Source of the DNA: VXNJ01 sp965249595
GTDB lineage: Bacteria > Chloroflexota > UBA11872 > VXNJ01
Direction of reading: 5' to 3'
Assembly: GCA_965249595.1 (NCBI GenBank)
Contig: OZ252242.1
Coordinates: forward strand, 682,001-746,000
Length of the DNA: 64,000 nucleotides
The position numbers and the translations under genes were made by a program. How positions within the stretch are numbered: position 1 is the stretch's first letter; each line of letters starts with the position of its first letter. Positions 8,870 to 17,826 of this stretch are shown in pieces. The notes beneath the pieces are model-generated. The model saw nothing but the letters and a program-made list of their open reading frames with translations. It was not told where the DNA came from and ran no database searches.

Positions 8870-9385
8870 ATTAAAAGCGATCCGCAACCGGTCGACGGTT
8901 ATCCCGCTGAAATCAGCGCCCGGGCTGCGGCCCTGGCGATCGATTTGGTCCTGGCCGGCGGATCGACGGCGTTTGTCTACCTGCTCGCCGCCACCTTGAG
9001 CGATGTCCCAATCTTTGGCGGCGGCGCGATCATCATCGCGCTGGTCGTAAACGCCCTGGTGGGATTGGGCTACCTACCGCTTTTTTACTCCATCTACCAC
9101 GCCAGTCCGGGCAAGGCGTTGCTCGGGCTATTAATCGTCAACGGCGATGGATTTCCGGCCGCGCGTGAAGTGGTGGCAATCCGCGGTCTGGTCCAGGTGT
9201 TCTTGGCGCCGGTCCTACTTGGACTGATCTATTGGTGGAAGTTCTTCGACGACGAGGGCAGGACCATTCACGAAAAGATCACCAACACGCAAGTGATCGT
9301 TGTTCGCGACCCGGCCGCCGCCGCACTGCCGAAGATGCGCCGTGATCTGCTGGCCGCCATCGGCGTAAGGCGGCAAGAGCATTAA
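8870..9385 (+). CDS. RDD-family membrane protein with apparent ATT start
   Basis: RDD-type membrane protein of about 172 residues. The family N-terminal segment, in which Arg is followed by a hydrophobic stretch and an Asp (SARAAALAIDLVLAGG), lies upstream of the first canonical start, TTG 8945. Two more hydrophobic segments and the conserved SPGKALLGLLIV region follow, then a soluble tail. In-frame codons between the TAA at 8849 and TTG 8945 include no ATG, GTG or TTG. ATT 8870, seven bases after AAGGT, is the best candidate start. Starting at 8945 would cut off the first membrane helix. RDD proteins are often linked to ion or solute transport, but their precise role is unsettled. Confidence 0.7.
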   Translation: MKSDPQPVDGYPAEISARAAALAIDLVLAGGSTAFVYLLAATLSDVPIFGGGAIIIALVVNALVGLGYLPLFYSIYHASPGKALLGLLIVNGDGFPAAREVVAIRGLVQVFLAPVLLGLIYWWKFFDDEGRTIHEKITNTQVIVVRDPAAAALPKMRRDLLAAIGVRRQEH

Positions 9386-9387
9386 AG

Positions 9388-9420
9388 GAGCGCCTAGTCG
9401 ATAAGGCGCGAGAGGCGCTC
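9388..9420. terminator. Possible bidirectional hairpin between convergent genes
   Basis: GAGCGCCT at 9388-9395 pairs with AGGCGCTC at 9413-9420 around a 17-base loop, exactly where the RDD gene and dcd converge. There is no clear T-tract, and part of the hairpin lies in the end of dcd, so this is weak. Confidence 0.3.
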
Positions 9421-10035
9421 GTACTTCTGCCTGATCTGTTTGAGGTGCTCGCGGTCATCGGCCAGGGCGGTGGGGAATAGCGGGCCGGTGGCCAGGTTGT
9501 AGCGCGACGGCCGGTAGCTTTCGGCATTGGCCCTCATAAAAGAGAGTTGCGCGACCGGCAGGCCCGCATACAAGATCAAGGGCGTCGAGCCCAGGTTGGC
9601 TAACTCGAGGGTTAGGCAGCCGCGGAAATTCGGGTGCACGTACGGGGCGGTGGCAATGACCAGACCCACGCGCCCGTAGGACGAACGCGACGCCACGGTG
9701 GCGGCCAAATCTGCCGGTAGGGATATGTACTCAAGGGTGGCGGCCAGGATCAGTTCGCCGGGGTGCAGGTTATACCGCTCACCGAAAGCCAATTGGCGTT
9801 CTTCCAACAACCGGGCCACGCCAGAGGGGTTGGCGTCGATTAGGTCTACGGCGGCAGTTGCCGTACGGCGCATACTCACAAACCGCGTTCCCAGGCGCAC
9901 GTCTATGGCCGCGCCGGTTACTCGCTCGGCACTAAGGGGCATGACCGCCAGTTCGTGCTCCTTGTTGGGCTCGAGCAAACGGCGATTCAACTCGGCGTCG
10001 GAAACCGCGCCCGTCGAATGAGGCGTAGAGGTCAT
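9394..10035 (-). CDS. dcd: dCTP deaminase family protein (Dcd)
   Basis: A 213-residue member of the dCTP deaminase/dUTPase trimeric family. In the family the enzyme turns dCTP into dUTP for thymidylate synthesis. Visible are the N-terminal DVRLG segment, the conserved SRSSYGRVGLVIATAPYV strand and the catalytic-glutamate motif HPNFRGCLTLELANLG. A substrate-contact stretch (LPVAQLSFM) lies toward the C-terminus. The ATG overlaps the stop of the preceding 424-residue gene by four bases (ATGA, 10032-10035), so the two are translationally coupled. Bifunctional deaminase-dUTPase members exist; this sequence alone does not distinguish them. Confidence 0.85.
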   Translation of the reverse strand: MTSTPHSTGAVSDAELNRRLLEPNKEHELAVMPLSAERVTGAAIDVRLGTRFVSMRRTATAAVDLIDANPSGVARLLEERQLAFGERYNLHPGELILAATLEYISLPADLAATVASRSSYGRVGLVIATAPYVHPNFRGCLTLELANLGSTPLILYAGLPVAQLSFMRANAESYRPSRYNLATGPLFPTALADDREHLKQIRQKYERLSRLID

Positions 10036-11306
10036 TGCGGTGCGCTTTTGAAGGCGGCGCCGAACGAGAGCAGCTCCAGCGCCTTTATGACCAATTCATC
10101 TTTGCGCTCGCGTATCAGCATGCCCAATTGCGCCGGGTCAGCCGGTGGGCGGATATATCGGGCCAATTGCGCCAAATTGACATGGTTGAAGATTGCCGAG
10201 GTCGACAGGACTGCCCGCGCGCTGGGCCATCGGCACTCCCCATCGGAAGTGATTACTTGGGCCGGCGGAACCCCCGCTCCCAATAATTCGATCAGCGGAC
10301 CGACCTCCTCGCGACAGGCCGCCGCCGAATAACCAGCCGGCTCCAGTTCGGCCGACCGCTCGGCGATCGCCGACAGCTGTGGGCCGGACGCCTGAGAGCG
10401 TAGGGCGGCGTCCTCGCCGGCGCTGGCGATGTGGCCAAATGCGCGACCAAGCGGGTCCTCGCCCGGGTAACCTAGCTCGCGCAGGACATCGAGAACCGCC
10501 TGCACGCGCAGCGATGGTGGCGGGCCGCCGCCGCTGAGTGCGCTATGGGCGTAAAGCTCGTCCAGGTATGCAATTCCCAGTCGCCGGGCGGCGATGCAGT
10601 CGGCCAGCAGCAAAGGCCCGTGATCGGACCCGTTTTCGACGGCGCAACCTGGAACCGTCGGGTTGGTCAATTCGATCTCCAGCCGCACCAAGGCCTGGCC
10701 GATGAGCAAGCTCGCTACGCCGGGGTCGCCGCGGCGGGCCGTCGGGTAGGAGAGCACGATCACGTCGCGGTGGGCCAAAAACGCCGGAGGCGATTGGTCG
10801 CGCAGGTGAGCGGCCAGCGCCCGGTCGCGGCCGGCCAACCGATCGGCCAGCGATTCAAGCAGCGAACTTAGCAGGATCCCGCGACACCCGGCAACGGTCG
10901 ACTGGGCGCAGATTGCGACCAAGGCGTCGGGGCGCAGCCGGGCGGCGGCCGAACGAACCGGGTCGGCGAATTCGGCATGGGTGTCGCTTCCGCGTCGGCC
11001 ATCAGTCAGCGGCAACAGCAAAGTAAGCAGGTGTTGCAGTTCGTTGGCCGCGACGACCGGGTCGGGACGTTTGGATGACTGGAGATATGCATCGATCATG
11101 CGGGCGCCGTGACCGCCCAGCTGGGCCAGTTCGCGCGCGGTGGCCGAATCAGCGGCAGCGGCCAATTGGAAAAAGGTCCGCGCAGTGCTGTGGGCCGCGT
11201 AGTTGAGCGGGCGGACTTGATTGGTGGGCGGAATTTTCCCGGTTCCAGCTTGAGCGGCGGGGACGGTGGCGATTATCGGACTCGGCCCCGGTGGGGCTGG
11301 CAGCAA
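10032..11306 (-). CDS. Unknown protein coupled to dcd; possible inactive metallopeptidase relative
   Basis: A 424-residue soluble protein, rich in Ala, Leu and Arg, with no signal peptide or membrane segment. I do not recognise the family with certainty. The middle third (residues ~195-310) recalls a group of zinc-peptidase-like proteins. It has a strand resembling 'viilPy' (DVIVLSYPTARRGDP), a helix where HExxH would sit (here IGQALVRLE, without histidines), a D-x-x-A helix with GIAYL (LLADCIAARRLGIAYLDEL) and a PPPSLRVQAVLDVL segment. If this is right, the zinc ligands have been lost. It lies directly upstream of dcd with a 4-base overlap, which implies co-expression. The resemblance is a by-eye inference and the function is unknown. 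Confidence 0.6.
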   Translation of the reverse strand: MLPAPPGPSPIIATVPAAQAGTGKIPPTNQVRPLNYAAHSTARTFFQLAAAADSATARELAQLGGHGARMIDAYLQSSKRPDPVVAANELQHLLTLLLPLTDGRRGSDTHAEFADPVRSAAARLRPDALVAICAQSTVAGCRGILLSSLLESLADRLAGRDRALAAHLRDQSPPAFLAHRDVIVLSYPTARRGDPGVASLLIGQALVRLEIELTNPTVPGCAVENGSDHGPLLLADCIAARRLGIAYLDELYAHSALSGGGPPPSLRVQAVLDVLRELGYPGEDPLGRAFGHIASAGEDAALRSQASGPQLSAIAERSAELEPAGYSAAACREEVGPLIELLGAGVPPAQVITSDGECRWPSARAVLSTSAIFNHVNLAQLARYIRPPADPAQLGMLIRERKDELVIKALELLSFGAAFKSAPQ

Positions 11307-11313
11307 AAGCTGC

Positions 11314-12054
11314 CTAGTTGACGATCAGGAATTGACCGTGGATCCAGTTGCCGGCGGCGGTCTGATACCAGAGAACCCCGTCAACTTGCTGGGTTACGCC
11401 AGTTAGGTCAACGACGGCGCCGTCAGCTAGCTGAGCCACCACCACCGAACCGGTCAGTGATGGCAGATCGCGTACATTGAGGCTGTCGGCGTCGCCGATA
11501 GCGACGGTGCCGGATAGGCCGGTCGACGGTGCCGGGGCGACGGTTTCAACCGGGGCCGGACTTGCCGAAGAGCCGGCTGGAATCGACAAGACGGCGCCGG
11601 CTGCAATTTGGGCCGGATCGTCAATTGAATTGATGGCCACGAGCTCGTCCACGGTAACGCCGTAGTCGGCGGCGATGGCGGATAGGGTGTCGCCGGGTTG
11701 GATCGTGTAGTTATCTAGCGGCCCGGCCGGGGACGCCGTTGCAGCCGGCGGCGACGTCGGGGTGGGGACAAAGGCCGGGATTGACGTGGGCGTGACGGTG
11801 GCAACTGGAGGCGGGGTTATTGTCGGCACCTGGGTGGCGGTGGGCGCCGGCGCGACAACGACCGGCGTTGCGACAACGACCGGAGCCGCAGCAGCAGTAG
11901 CAGTAGCAGTAGCGGTGGCGACCGTCGGCTCCGACCCCTCGTCCCCACGGAACACCGTGTTAGCGATAACCACGATGATTAGGACCACCACGAACAGCGG
12001 CACCAGCATAAAGGTGAGAAAGAGCCGGTAGCGGCGTAGTTCACGCATCATCAT
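11314..12054 (-). CDS. Membrane-anchored LysM and SH3 domain protein
   Basis: A 246-residue cell-envelope protein. A single hydrophobic helix at residues 10-32 (LFLTFMLVPLFVVVLIIVV) follows a basic N-terminus (MMMRELRRYR), so it is a type II anchored protein. Next comes a long Ala/Thr/Val/Pro-rich linker including a TATATATATAAAAPVV repeat, a LysM peptidoglycan-binding domain around residues 115-158 (YTIQPGDTLSAIAADYGV), and a C-terminal bacterial SH3 domain (LNVRDLPSLTGSVV...WIHGQF). It has no catalytic domain, so it is probably a cell-wall binding or scaffold protein. The linker is encoded by short trinucleotide repeats near 11890-11920 (rich in GCAGTA). Confidence 0.85.
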   Translation of the reverse strand: MMMRELRRYRLFLTFMLVPLFVVVLIIVVIANTVFRGDEGSEPTVATATATATAAAAPVVVATPVVVAPAPTATQVPTITPPPVATVTPTSIPAFVPTPTSPPAATASPAGPLDNYTIQPGDTLSAIAADYGVTVDELVAINSIDDPAQIAAGAVLSIPAGSSASPAPVETVAPAPSTGLSGTVAIGDADSLNVRDLPSLTGSVVVAQLADGAVVDLTGVTQQVDGVLWYQTAAGNWIHGQFLIVN

Positions 12055-12080
12055 CGGTTAATGTCCCTAACGCCCACGGT

Positions 12081-12695
12081 CTAACCGAATCGCTCTTCGG
12101 CGAACGGCTCGCCGCGCATATGGTAGCCATTTATTTCCCAAAATCCCGGGCGGTCGCGGTCGATGAACTGTATTGCCGTCACCCACTTGGCGCTTTTCCA
12201 AGCGTAGAGATGGGGCACGATCAGGCGCACCGGGTAGCCGTGCTGCCGATCGATGGCCCCCCCATTGCGCTCAAAGGCGAATATGTTCTCGTCCCGATTG
12301 AAATCATCAATGAGCAAGTTAGTCGTGTAGCCGCCATAGCAGTGAACCATCACCGCCTTGGCTTCCGGCAGAACCTCCACTTGCTCCATTAGGCGCCGGA
12401 CCGGTATGCCGGACCAGTCGTTGTCCATCATCGAAAAACGGGTGACGCAGTGAAAGTCGGCGTGGAACGTGGTGTAACCGAGATCGCGGAATTGATCGTA
12501 AGTGAATGTTTTTTCCTCTGCAACCAAGCCGTAGACCGAAATCTGCCATGAGCCTGGCGCAATTTCCGGCGTGGGCCCGTACGTCAAAACCGGCCAATTG
12601 GTGACTATGTGCTGGCCGGCCGGCAAGCGACCGGCGTAGGCCTCAGCTTGAGCGGCACGCTGCTCGGAGCGGCGTTTGGACCCAAATAGATTCAC
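12081..12695 (-). CDS. Molybdopterin-dependent oxidoreductase, YedY/SUOX fold
   Basis: About 204 residues with the sulfite-oxidase fold catalytic domain. The molybdenum-ligand cysteine is in FHCVTRFSMMDNDWSGIPV, and the C-terminal part has HGYPVRLIVPHLYAWKSAKWV, the usual active-site loop. I choose GTG 12695 as start because AAGAGGTGG lies eight bases before it; the open frame to 12800 runs into the divergent esterase. No Tat signal peptide is present, so unlike MsrP it appears cytoplasmic, and no MsrQ haem partner is adjacent. The moeA gene at 17.9 kb makes the molybdenum cofactor it needs. The substrate (sulfoxide, nitrate or other) is not deducible. Confidence 0.8.
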   Translation of the reverse strand: MNLFGSKRRSEQRAAQAEAYAGRLPAGQHIVTNWPVLTYGPTPEIAPGSWQISVYGLVAEEKTFTYDQFRDLGYTTFHADFHCVTRFSMMDNDWSGIPVRRLMEQVEVLPEAKAVMVHCYGGYTTNLLIDDFNRDENIFAFERNGGAIDRQHGYPVRLIVPHLYAWKSAKWVTAIQFIDRDRPGFWEINGYHMRGEPFAEERFG

Positions 12696-12771
12696 CCCGG
12701 GGACCACCTCTTGTGCGTAAATGCGCCTAGATACAAGATTATTCACTGTTACCAACACAAGCGGGTGCCTA

Positions 12772-13587
12772 ATGCAGATTAAGCCGTATTCGCCGGACAA
12801 CTATCCGCCGCAAATCGAAGAAGCCAAGGCCTATAACTTCCGCCAGGTCGGTAGGCGGGAACTGAGGGCCTGGGTAATTTCCCCGCCCGATACGACCTCG
12901 GCCGGTGGGGCGGTGGTTTTCTTCTTTGGCGGCGGCTGGCGCATTGGCACGCCGCAGCAATTTGAGCCGCAAGCCCGCCGGCTGGCCGAGCATGGAATTA
13001 CCAGTATCTTGGTTGACTATCGGGTCAGATCCCGCGATGCGGTGGAGATATCCGGCTGCGTGGCCGATGCATTTGCGGCCATGGCCTGGGTGGGAACCAA
13101 TTCGTCTGCTTTGGGCGTGGACCCGGCTCGCATTGCGGCGGCCGGCGGATCGGCCGGAGGGCACCTGGCGGCCGCCTGCGCCACGCTGGCGCCGGAGTCT
13201 CGCGGCATCCGCCCAATCCGGCCGACGGCCTTAGCGCTCTATTGCCCGGCCCTCGATATTGCCGCCGTGGGCGGACAGGCAAACTTTGACCCGGCCACCG
13301 AACTCGGGCTCACGCCCGCCGAGGCTAGGCAGTTGTCGCCGACCAATCACGTCTCCGCCGACCTGCCACCGACGTTGATCATGCACGGGCGGGCCGATTC
13401 GTTGGTGCCGTTTGCGGGCTCGGTAGCGTTCCGCGAGCGAGCCATCGCCCAGGGTGCGGTCTGCGAGCTGGAAGGTTACGAAGGGGCCGGTCACGGATTT
13501 TTCAACCCCGGCCAGAGCCCCGGCGATGTCCATTTCTTCGCGACCACCGAGAAATTGCTGGGCTTTCTCGCGGGCCTAGGTTGGTGA
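12772..13587 (+). CDS. Alpha/beta hydrolase, esterase/lipase type
   Basis: A 271-residue alpha/beta hydrolase of the acetyl-esterase or BD-FAE-like group. The oxyanion-hole strand is VVFFFGGGW (the HGGG motif with Phe replacing His), the nucleophile elbow is GGSAGGH, the acid lies in MHGRADSLVP and the catalytic histidine in GAGHGFF. The start is ATG 12772; an earlier in-frame ATG at 12721 lies within the promoter space of the divergent molybdoenzyme. The 3' end overlaps the convergent amidohydrolase-like gene by 12 bases. Probably acts on short acyl esters of sugars or small molecules. Confidence 0.8.
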   Translation: MQIKPYSPDNYPPQIEEAKAYNFRQVGRRELRAWVISPPDTTSAGGAVVFFFGGGWRIGTPQQFEPQARRLAEHGITSILVDYRVRSRDAVEISGCVADAFAAMAWVGTNSSALGVDPARIAAAGGSAGGHLAAACATLAPESRGIRPIRPTALALYCPALDIAAVGGQANFDPATELGLTPAEARQLSPTNHVSADLPPTLIMHGRADSLVPFAGSVAFRERAIAQGAVCELEGYEGAGHGFFNPGQSPGDVHFFATTEKLLGFLAGLGW

Positions 13588-14259
13588 ACTGTCCCAGATC
13601 TGGCCGCCGCCGCCCAGCCGGCTAAGCGGGGCGATGGCGTCGCCGTATTCGGCGGACGTCATGGCCACCGGGAAGCCCGATCCCCAGGCCAGACGGTCTG
13701 GGCCGTAGGTGGCGAGCAGGGCATCTAGGACCTCCGGCAGGTCGGCCGGCGGCCGGCGGGCGGCCTTGACCAGCAGCGTGACGCGAGCGTCGCCTAGGAC
13801 CTCGATTAGGCGTGGGCGAAGCGCGGCGGTCAAATTGGCCGACGGAGTCTCGATGATCTGCCGCCGGGCGCTGGCCAATCGAATAGGTGCTGCGCCGAAT
13901 GGCGCGTAGATCAATTTGCCCAGTTCCTCGACCGTCCGCAGGGCGGTGGCGTCGCCGGTTAGATCGCCGGCCAAAAAGCGCGCTCCGATGACTTCATCGC
14001 GGCAGATCGCGTCACTGCCGGCGCGGCACACCAATCGGACATGCTCTGGATACATGGCCGCTGCCGCCAACAAGTAGCGATGGTCGGGTCCGTACCAATC
14101 AGGCTGGACCAAAACGGCCCCCGCCACCCCCGCCACTCCCATGGTGATGAGCAACTGTTCGACCGGCGCGGTGTCAGCCGAGTGGCCAGCGGCCAACGGG
14201 TACCGCGCCAGGTTGAGCGAGCAAGCCTGGGCGAAGCCGTCGATGACCGGGCCGGTCAT
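13576..14259 (-). CDS. Amidohydrolase-like protein, short and lacking metal ligands
   Basis: A 227-residue protein resembling the TIM-barrel amidohydrolase-2 family in its middle (DWYGPDHRYLLAAAAMYPEHVRLVCR) and at its end (YGPDRLAWGSGFPVAM). The family ending is WGSDFP; here the metal-binding Asp is Gly. The N-terminal His-x-His of active members is also absent, and the protein is about 50-60 residues shorter than usual. It is therefore probably catalytically dead or repurposed. Its ATG overlaps the stop of the penicillin-binding protein gene by four bases (14256-14259), so the two are co-translated. Confidence 0.6.
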   Translation of the reverse strand: MTGPVIDGFAQACSLNLARYPLAAGHSADTAPVEQLLITMGVAGVAGAVLVQPDWYGPDHRYLLAAAAMYPEHVRLVCRAGSDAICRDEVIGARFLAGDLTGDATALRTVEELGKLIYAPFGAAPIRLASARRQIIETPSANLTAALRPRLIEVLGDARVTLLVKAARRPPADLPEVLDALLATYGPDRLAWGSGFPVAMTSAEYGDAIAPLSRLGGGGQIWDSSPT

Positions 14260-17072
14260 CGCGCAACCAGGTCCACCGGCGCCGTCGAGGCGCGATTGCC
14301 GGCGCTATCGACGGCCACTGCGGCGATCTGATGGGGCCCCGGGTAGAGGTCCAGGCTGGCGCTGAACGGCGCCGCCGGGTCGCTGGCCAAGCGCAGGTCG
14401 TCAACATAAAAATCGACTCGCTCCAATCGTTCGTTGTCGTTGCCAATTGCTGAAACCAGCAATTGGCCGGCGTCGACTTCGCGGCTTGCCCGGGCGATCA
14501 CCAATCGGATCTGCGGTGGTTCGTGATCCACCGTAAACGTTCGGTAGACGTGGCTTTCCACACCATTGGATTGGCGGCTGGTGAGGCGGACCGTGACCGG
14601 CCCACTGGTAAGGCTGCCAACCGGGAGCAGGCCCAATGCCGCCGGATCGTTGGTGGATTCGGGTATCGGCTGCAAGCTGGTCCAGAGGGTCGGATTGCCG
14701 CCCGTTGCGTAGCTGACCTCAACCTCAACGGCACCACTTTCGGGCCTTCCGGTTACCAGCGTGTCGGTCGCCAGAATGGCGCCATCCGCCGGTCGGGCGA
14801 GGAGTGGACCGGGCGGCGCGGCAAGATACTCAAGGGCGGTGGCCAACTCACGTGGCGCGAGCGCCATGGGTGAATCGGCGGGCAGGGTTGCCTGCCAGTC
14901 CCAGGCCCGCGGCTCCAGGACCGCAAACACCTGCAGCTCCACCTCGGCCACCGGGGTCTCCGGAGTGGCCAGGTTGCCCGAGGGGCCGTGAATAGGGAGC
15001 TGGACATGAATGTCGTCTTGCCCGAAGGGTTCACTGCCGGCGGCGAACAGCTCGTTTTTTGGGGTTGGCGAGTACGGCCCGGGCAGAAGTCCCGAGACCG
15101 GATCGATTGCCAATTCCACCAAGCCGGCCGGCCGGTTGAAGGGAACGGCCGCGCCGATCAATTGATCGTGCGCGACCTGCATCGCGGCGTGCCAGATCGG
15201 CAACGCCCCGCGCGATCCCGGGACGTCGACCATCGGCGTATAGTCGGCGTTACCAACCCACACCGCGGTGGCCAGCTGGGTTGAGTATCCGGCGGTGACC
15301 GAGTCCCGGAATTCATTGGTGGTTCCGGTCTTAACCGCGACTTGATGGCCATCGACGGACATGTAGCGATTGGCCCCAAAAACCGCTTGTCGGGTCACCC
15401 CATCCGAGAGCATGTCGGTGATTAGATAGGCCGGCTTGGGGTCGAAGGCCGGCTGGGCCGGTTGCCGGTGAGGGCCCGACACCACCTGGCCGCGGCTGTC
15501 GGTTATCTCCAGGATCGGATTTGGCGGGTGGTAAAGCCCGCCCTGGCCAAAGGCGCCGTAGGCTGCCGCCAGGTCGAGCATGCGGATCTCGGCGGAACCT
15601 AGAGCCAGGGCGGGGCCGTACTGATCGGCGCCGCCCACGATGTTTAGGCCGGCCGCGTTGGCGGTAGCCAGGGTGGCCTCGACGCCGGCGATTTGCTGGG
15701 CCCGCACCGCCGGGATGTTGAGCGAATTGGCCAGCGCAAAACGCATTAGCACCGGACCGCGGAAGCGTCGGTCATAGTTGCCCGGTTCATACGGCTCGTC
15801 GCCAAACTGCGGAATCGAGATCGGGATGTCGTAAAACAGCGTCGCCGGGCTGTGTCCCTGATCGAGCAGGGTTGCGTAGGTGAACGGTTTAAATGCTGAA
15901 CCGGGTTGGCGCCGCGCCACCGACATGTTGATCTGACCGCCAATCGATTCGTCATCGAAGTCGACGCTGCCGATCATCATCAATATGTCTCCCGATTGCG
16001 GGTCCAGCGTCACAACTGCGGCGTTGCTGGCCTGGTGGCCATCGGCGAGCAGCTGGGTGACGTGAGCTCGGGCCGCCTCTTGGGCCGCCAGCTGGGGCGC
16101 CAGCTGCAGCGTGGTGCGTACACGCCAACCTTGGCTGGCCACGTCAGGGCCATAGAGATCCTCTAAGTAATCAACCACGTAGCGAAAAAAGTGCGGCGCC
16201 GGCCCGATTGGGGTCGTGCGCTCGGCGAAGGTCAAGACCTCGGCCTTGGCGGCGCTGGCATCGGCTTGGGTGATGAAACGATTGTTGGCCATCAGGTCGA
16301 GCACGTTGTGCTGAACCCGGGTGGAGGTGGCCAAATCGGCAAACGGATTTTGAACTGACGGCGCCCGCGGTATCCCGACCAGCATGGATGCCTCGGCCAA
16401 GGTCAGCTGGTCGACCGGCTTGTCAAAGTAGGTTTCGGCCGCCGCCGCAATGCCATAGGCCAGGTTGCCGTAGTTGTTCTGATTGAGGTAAAGGGCCAAG
16501 ATTTCGTCCTTGGTCAGTCCTTGCGAAAGCTGATAGGCCAACACGACTTCGCGGAGTTTGCGTTCAAGCGTCTGCTCGGGTGACAGGAGGGTGTTCTTGA
16601 CCACCTGTTGAGTGATGGTCGAAAAACCAGAGACGATGTCTTGAGCCTGCAGATTGAGCCAGGCGGCGCGGACAACCGCAGTCAGATCAAAGCCTGGGTT
16701 CTCATAGAAGCTGGCGTCTTCCGACGCCACAGTGGCATCCTTGATAAGTTGCGGGATTTCCTCCGGAGCGAGGATTGTGCGGCGGCCCTCTGACAGCAAC
16801 TCGCCCAGCTGGTGCCCGTCGGCTGAATAGACGACCGTACTTTCGAATAGCTGCTCGGAAAAGTCGGCAACCTCACCGACATCGGGAAGATCGGACCAGA
16901 GCGGTTCGACATACGGTGCCAGATAAAGCAGGACCGCGAACGCACCGCCGACTAACAGGACCGTCCCGGCGGCTAGAAACCCCAGCGCCGAGACGGCGCT
17001 GGCCAGGCCCCCCACCGCCAGCAGGCGGGCCGCAGCCCGCGTCGGCGGACGCTTAGGTATTCGATGACGCAT
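14256..17072 (-). CDS. Class A penicillin-binding protein (bifunctional peptidoglycan synthase)
   Basis: A 938-residue membrane-anchored enzyme that polymerises and cross-links peptidoglycan outside the membrane. After a basic tail and one transmembrane helix (residues ~20-50) comes the GT51 glycosyltransferase domain, with VASEDASFYENPGFD (catalytic Glu) and STITQQVVKN. The transpeptidase domain follows with the SxxK serine in PGSAFKPF, SLN in LANSLNIPAV and the KTG triad in VKTGTTNEF. The last ~150 residues form Ig-like domains (for example DHEPPQIRLV) in place of the frequent PASTA or OB tail. The gene is followed, with a 4-base overlap, by the amidohydrolase-like gene. Confidence 0.93.
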   Translation of the reverse strand: MRHRIPKRPPTRAAARLLAVGGLASAVSALGFLAAGTVLLVGGAFAVLLYLAPYVEPLWSDLPDVGEVADFSEQLFESTVVYSADGHQLGELLSEGRRTILAPEEIPQLIKDATVASEDASFYENPGFDLTAVVRAAWLNLQAQDIVSGFSTITQQVVKNTLLSPEQTLERKLREVVLAYQLSQGLTKDEILALYLNQNNYGNLAYGIAAAAETYFDKPVDQLTLAEASMLVGIPRAPSVQNPFADLATSTRVQHNVLDLMANNRFITQADASAAKAEVLTFAERTTPIGPAPHFFRYVVDYLEDLYGPDVASQGWRVRTTLQLAPQLAAQEAARAHVTQLLADGHQASNAAVVTLDPQSGDILMMIGSVDFDDESIGGQINMSVARRQPGSAFKPFTYATLLDQGHSPATLFYDIPISIPQFGDEPYEPGNYDRRFRGPVLMRFALANSLNIPAVRAQQIAGVEATLATANAAGLNIVGGADQYGPALALGSAEIRMLDLAAAYGAFGQGGLYHPPNPILEITDSRGQVVSGPHRQPAQPAFDPKPAYLITDMLSDGVTRQAVFGANRYMSVDGHQVAVKTGTTNEFRDSVTAGYSTQLATAVWVGNADYTPMVDVPGSRGALPIWHAAMQVAHDQLIGAAVPFNRPAGLVELAIDPVSGLLPGPYSPTPKNELFAAGSEPFGQDDIHVQLPIHGPSGNLATPETPVAEVELQVFAVLEPRAWDWQATLPADSPMALAPRELATALEYLAAPPGPLLARPADGAILATDTLVTGRPESGAVEVEVSYATGGNPTLWTSLQPIPESTNDPAALGLLPVGSLTSGPVTVRLTSRQSNGVESHVYRTFTVDHEPPQIRLVIARASREVDAGQLLVSAIGNDNERLERVDFYVDDLRLASDPAAPFSASLDLYPGPHQIAAVAVDSAGNRASTAPVDLVAR

Positions 17073-17268
17073 TTGAATGGCCGATTGCCGCTGCTGTGGG
17101 CGAGAGATTCAATGCGGGTGTCGCGCTGGCGCCTCCCGATCGGCTGGCACCCATAGAGCCATCTGCCGCCTGGTTCAAACAGCGCCCCGTGCCAAGATTA
17201 GCCATTGCCGGGGAGTTTTGACTCTTTGAGGCCTCAAATGCCGTTGCGATTTGACAGAGGGATGATTC

Positions 17269-17784
17269 TTGACCGCGTCTAAAGGCCGGCGCCTGGGGGC
17301 AGCCATCATTGACGGCATCATCCTGTCGACGGTGCTGACGCTGGCGCTCGTCTTCGTCATCGGTTCGATCGCGGCCTCAACCGTTGAAACGGGGTCGGGC
17401 GACACGTTGGTCCTAGAGCATGCCGAGGACGCCGAGTCGTTGATGGAGGGTTTTGACCTGCTGGGAGAAGTTGAGGGCGGCGGGCTGATCTTTGGCTCAC
17501 TGGCAACGTTTGCGTCGGCCCTCCTCATGGCGATCGCCTACAAGTTCGTGTTGCAATTGACGCCTTGGCGGGCAACATTTGGCAAAAAGACCCTGGGGTT
17601 GCGGATCGTGGCGGCTGACGGGCAGGAGGCCAGCGGCGGGGCGATCATATTGCGCGAGATCATCTTTGCCGTCGTAAGCGGTGTCCAGTTGGTCAACGTG
17701 ATCTTTCTGATCATGTTGGCGGTGCATGAGGAAGCGCGCGGCTGGCATGATCTGGCCGCCGGGACCAAGGTGGTCAGGGTCTAG
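17269..17784 (+). CDS. RDD-family membrane protein
   Basis: A 171-residue integral membrane protein. The RDD signature is present as Arg near the N-terminus followed by an Asp in the first helix (GRRLGAAIIDGIILSTVL), and LTPWRATFGKKTLGLRIVAADG is the conserved loop after the second helix. A hydrophobic C-terminal helix ends in the HDLAAGTKVV motif typical of the family. Translation most likely begins at TTG 17269, just after AGAGGGATG; the ATG at 17262 is out of frame and quickly stops. It is divergent from the penicillin-binding protein gene. The transported substrate, if any, is unknown. Confidence 0.8.
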   Translation: MTASKGRRLGAAIIDGIILSTVLTLALVFVIGSIAASTVETGSGDTLVLEHAEDAESLMEGFDLLGEVEGGGLIFGSLATFASALLMAIAYKFVLQLTPWRATFGKKTLGLRIVAADGQEASGGAIILREIIFAVVSGVQLVNVIFLIMLAVHEEARGWHDLAAGTKVVRV

Positions 17785-17826
17785 GCCCTGACCCCAACCG
17801 TGCCCTCCGGAGCGTTTGGCATGCGG

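Noticed and set aside
10545..10871. Plus-strand open frame of 108 codons inside the dcd-linked gene
   Set aside because: Antisense shadow of the 424-residue gene; no independent start signal or family.
11880..11925. Short GCAGTA-type repeats as a possible CRISPR-like or phase-variable tract
   Set aside because: They encode the Thr/Ala linker of the LysM-SH3 protein and are too short and in frame to be an array.
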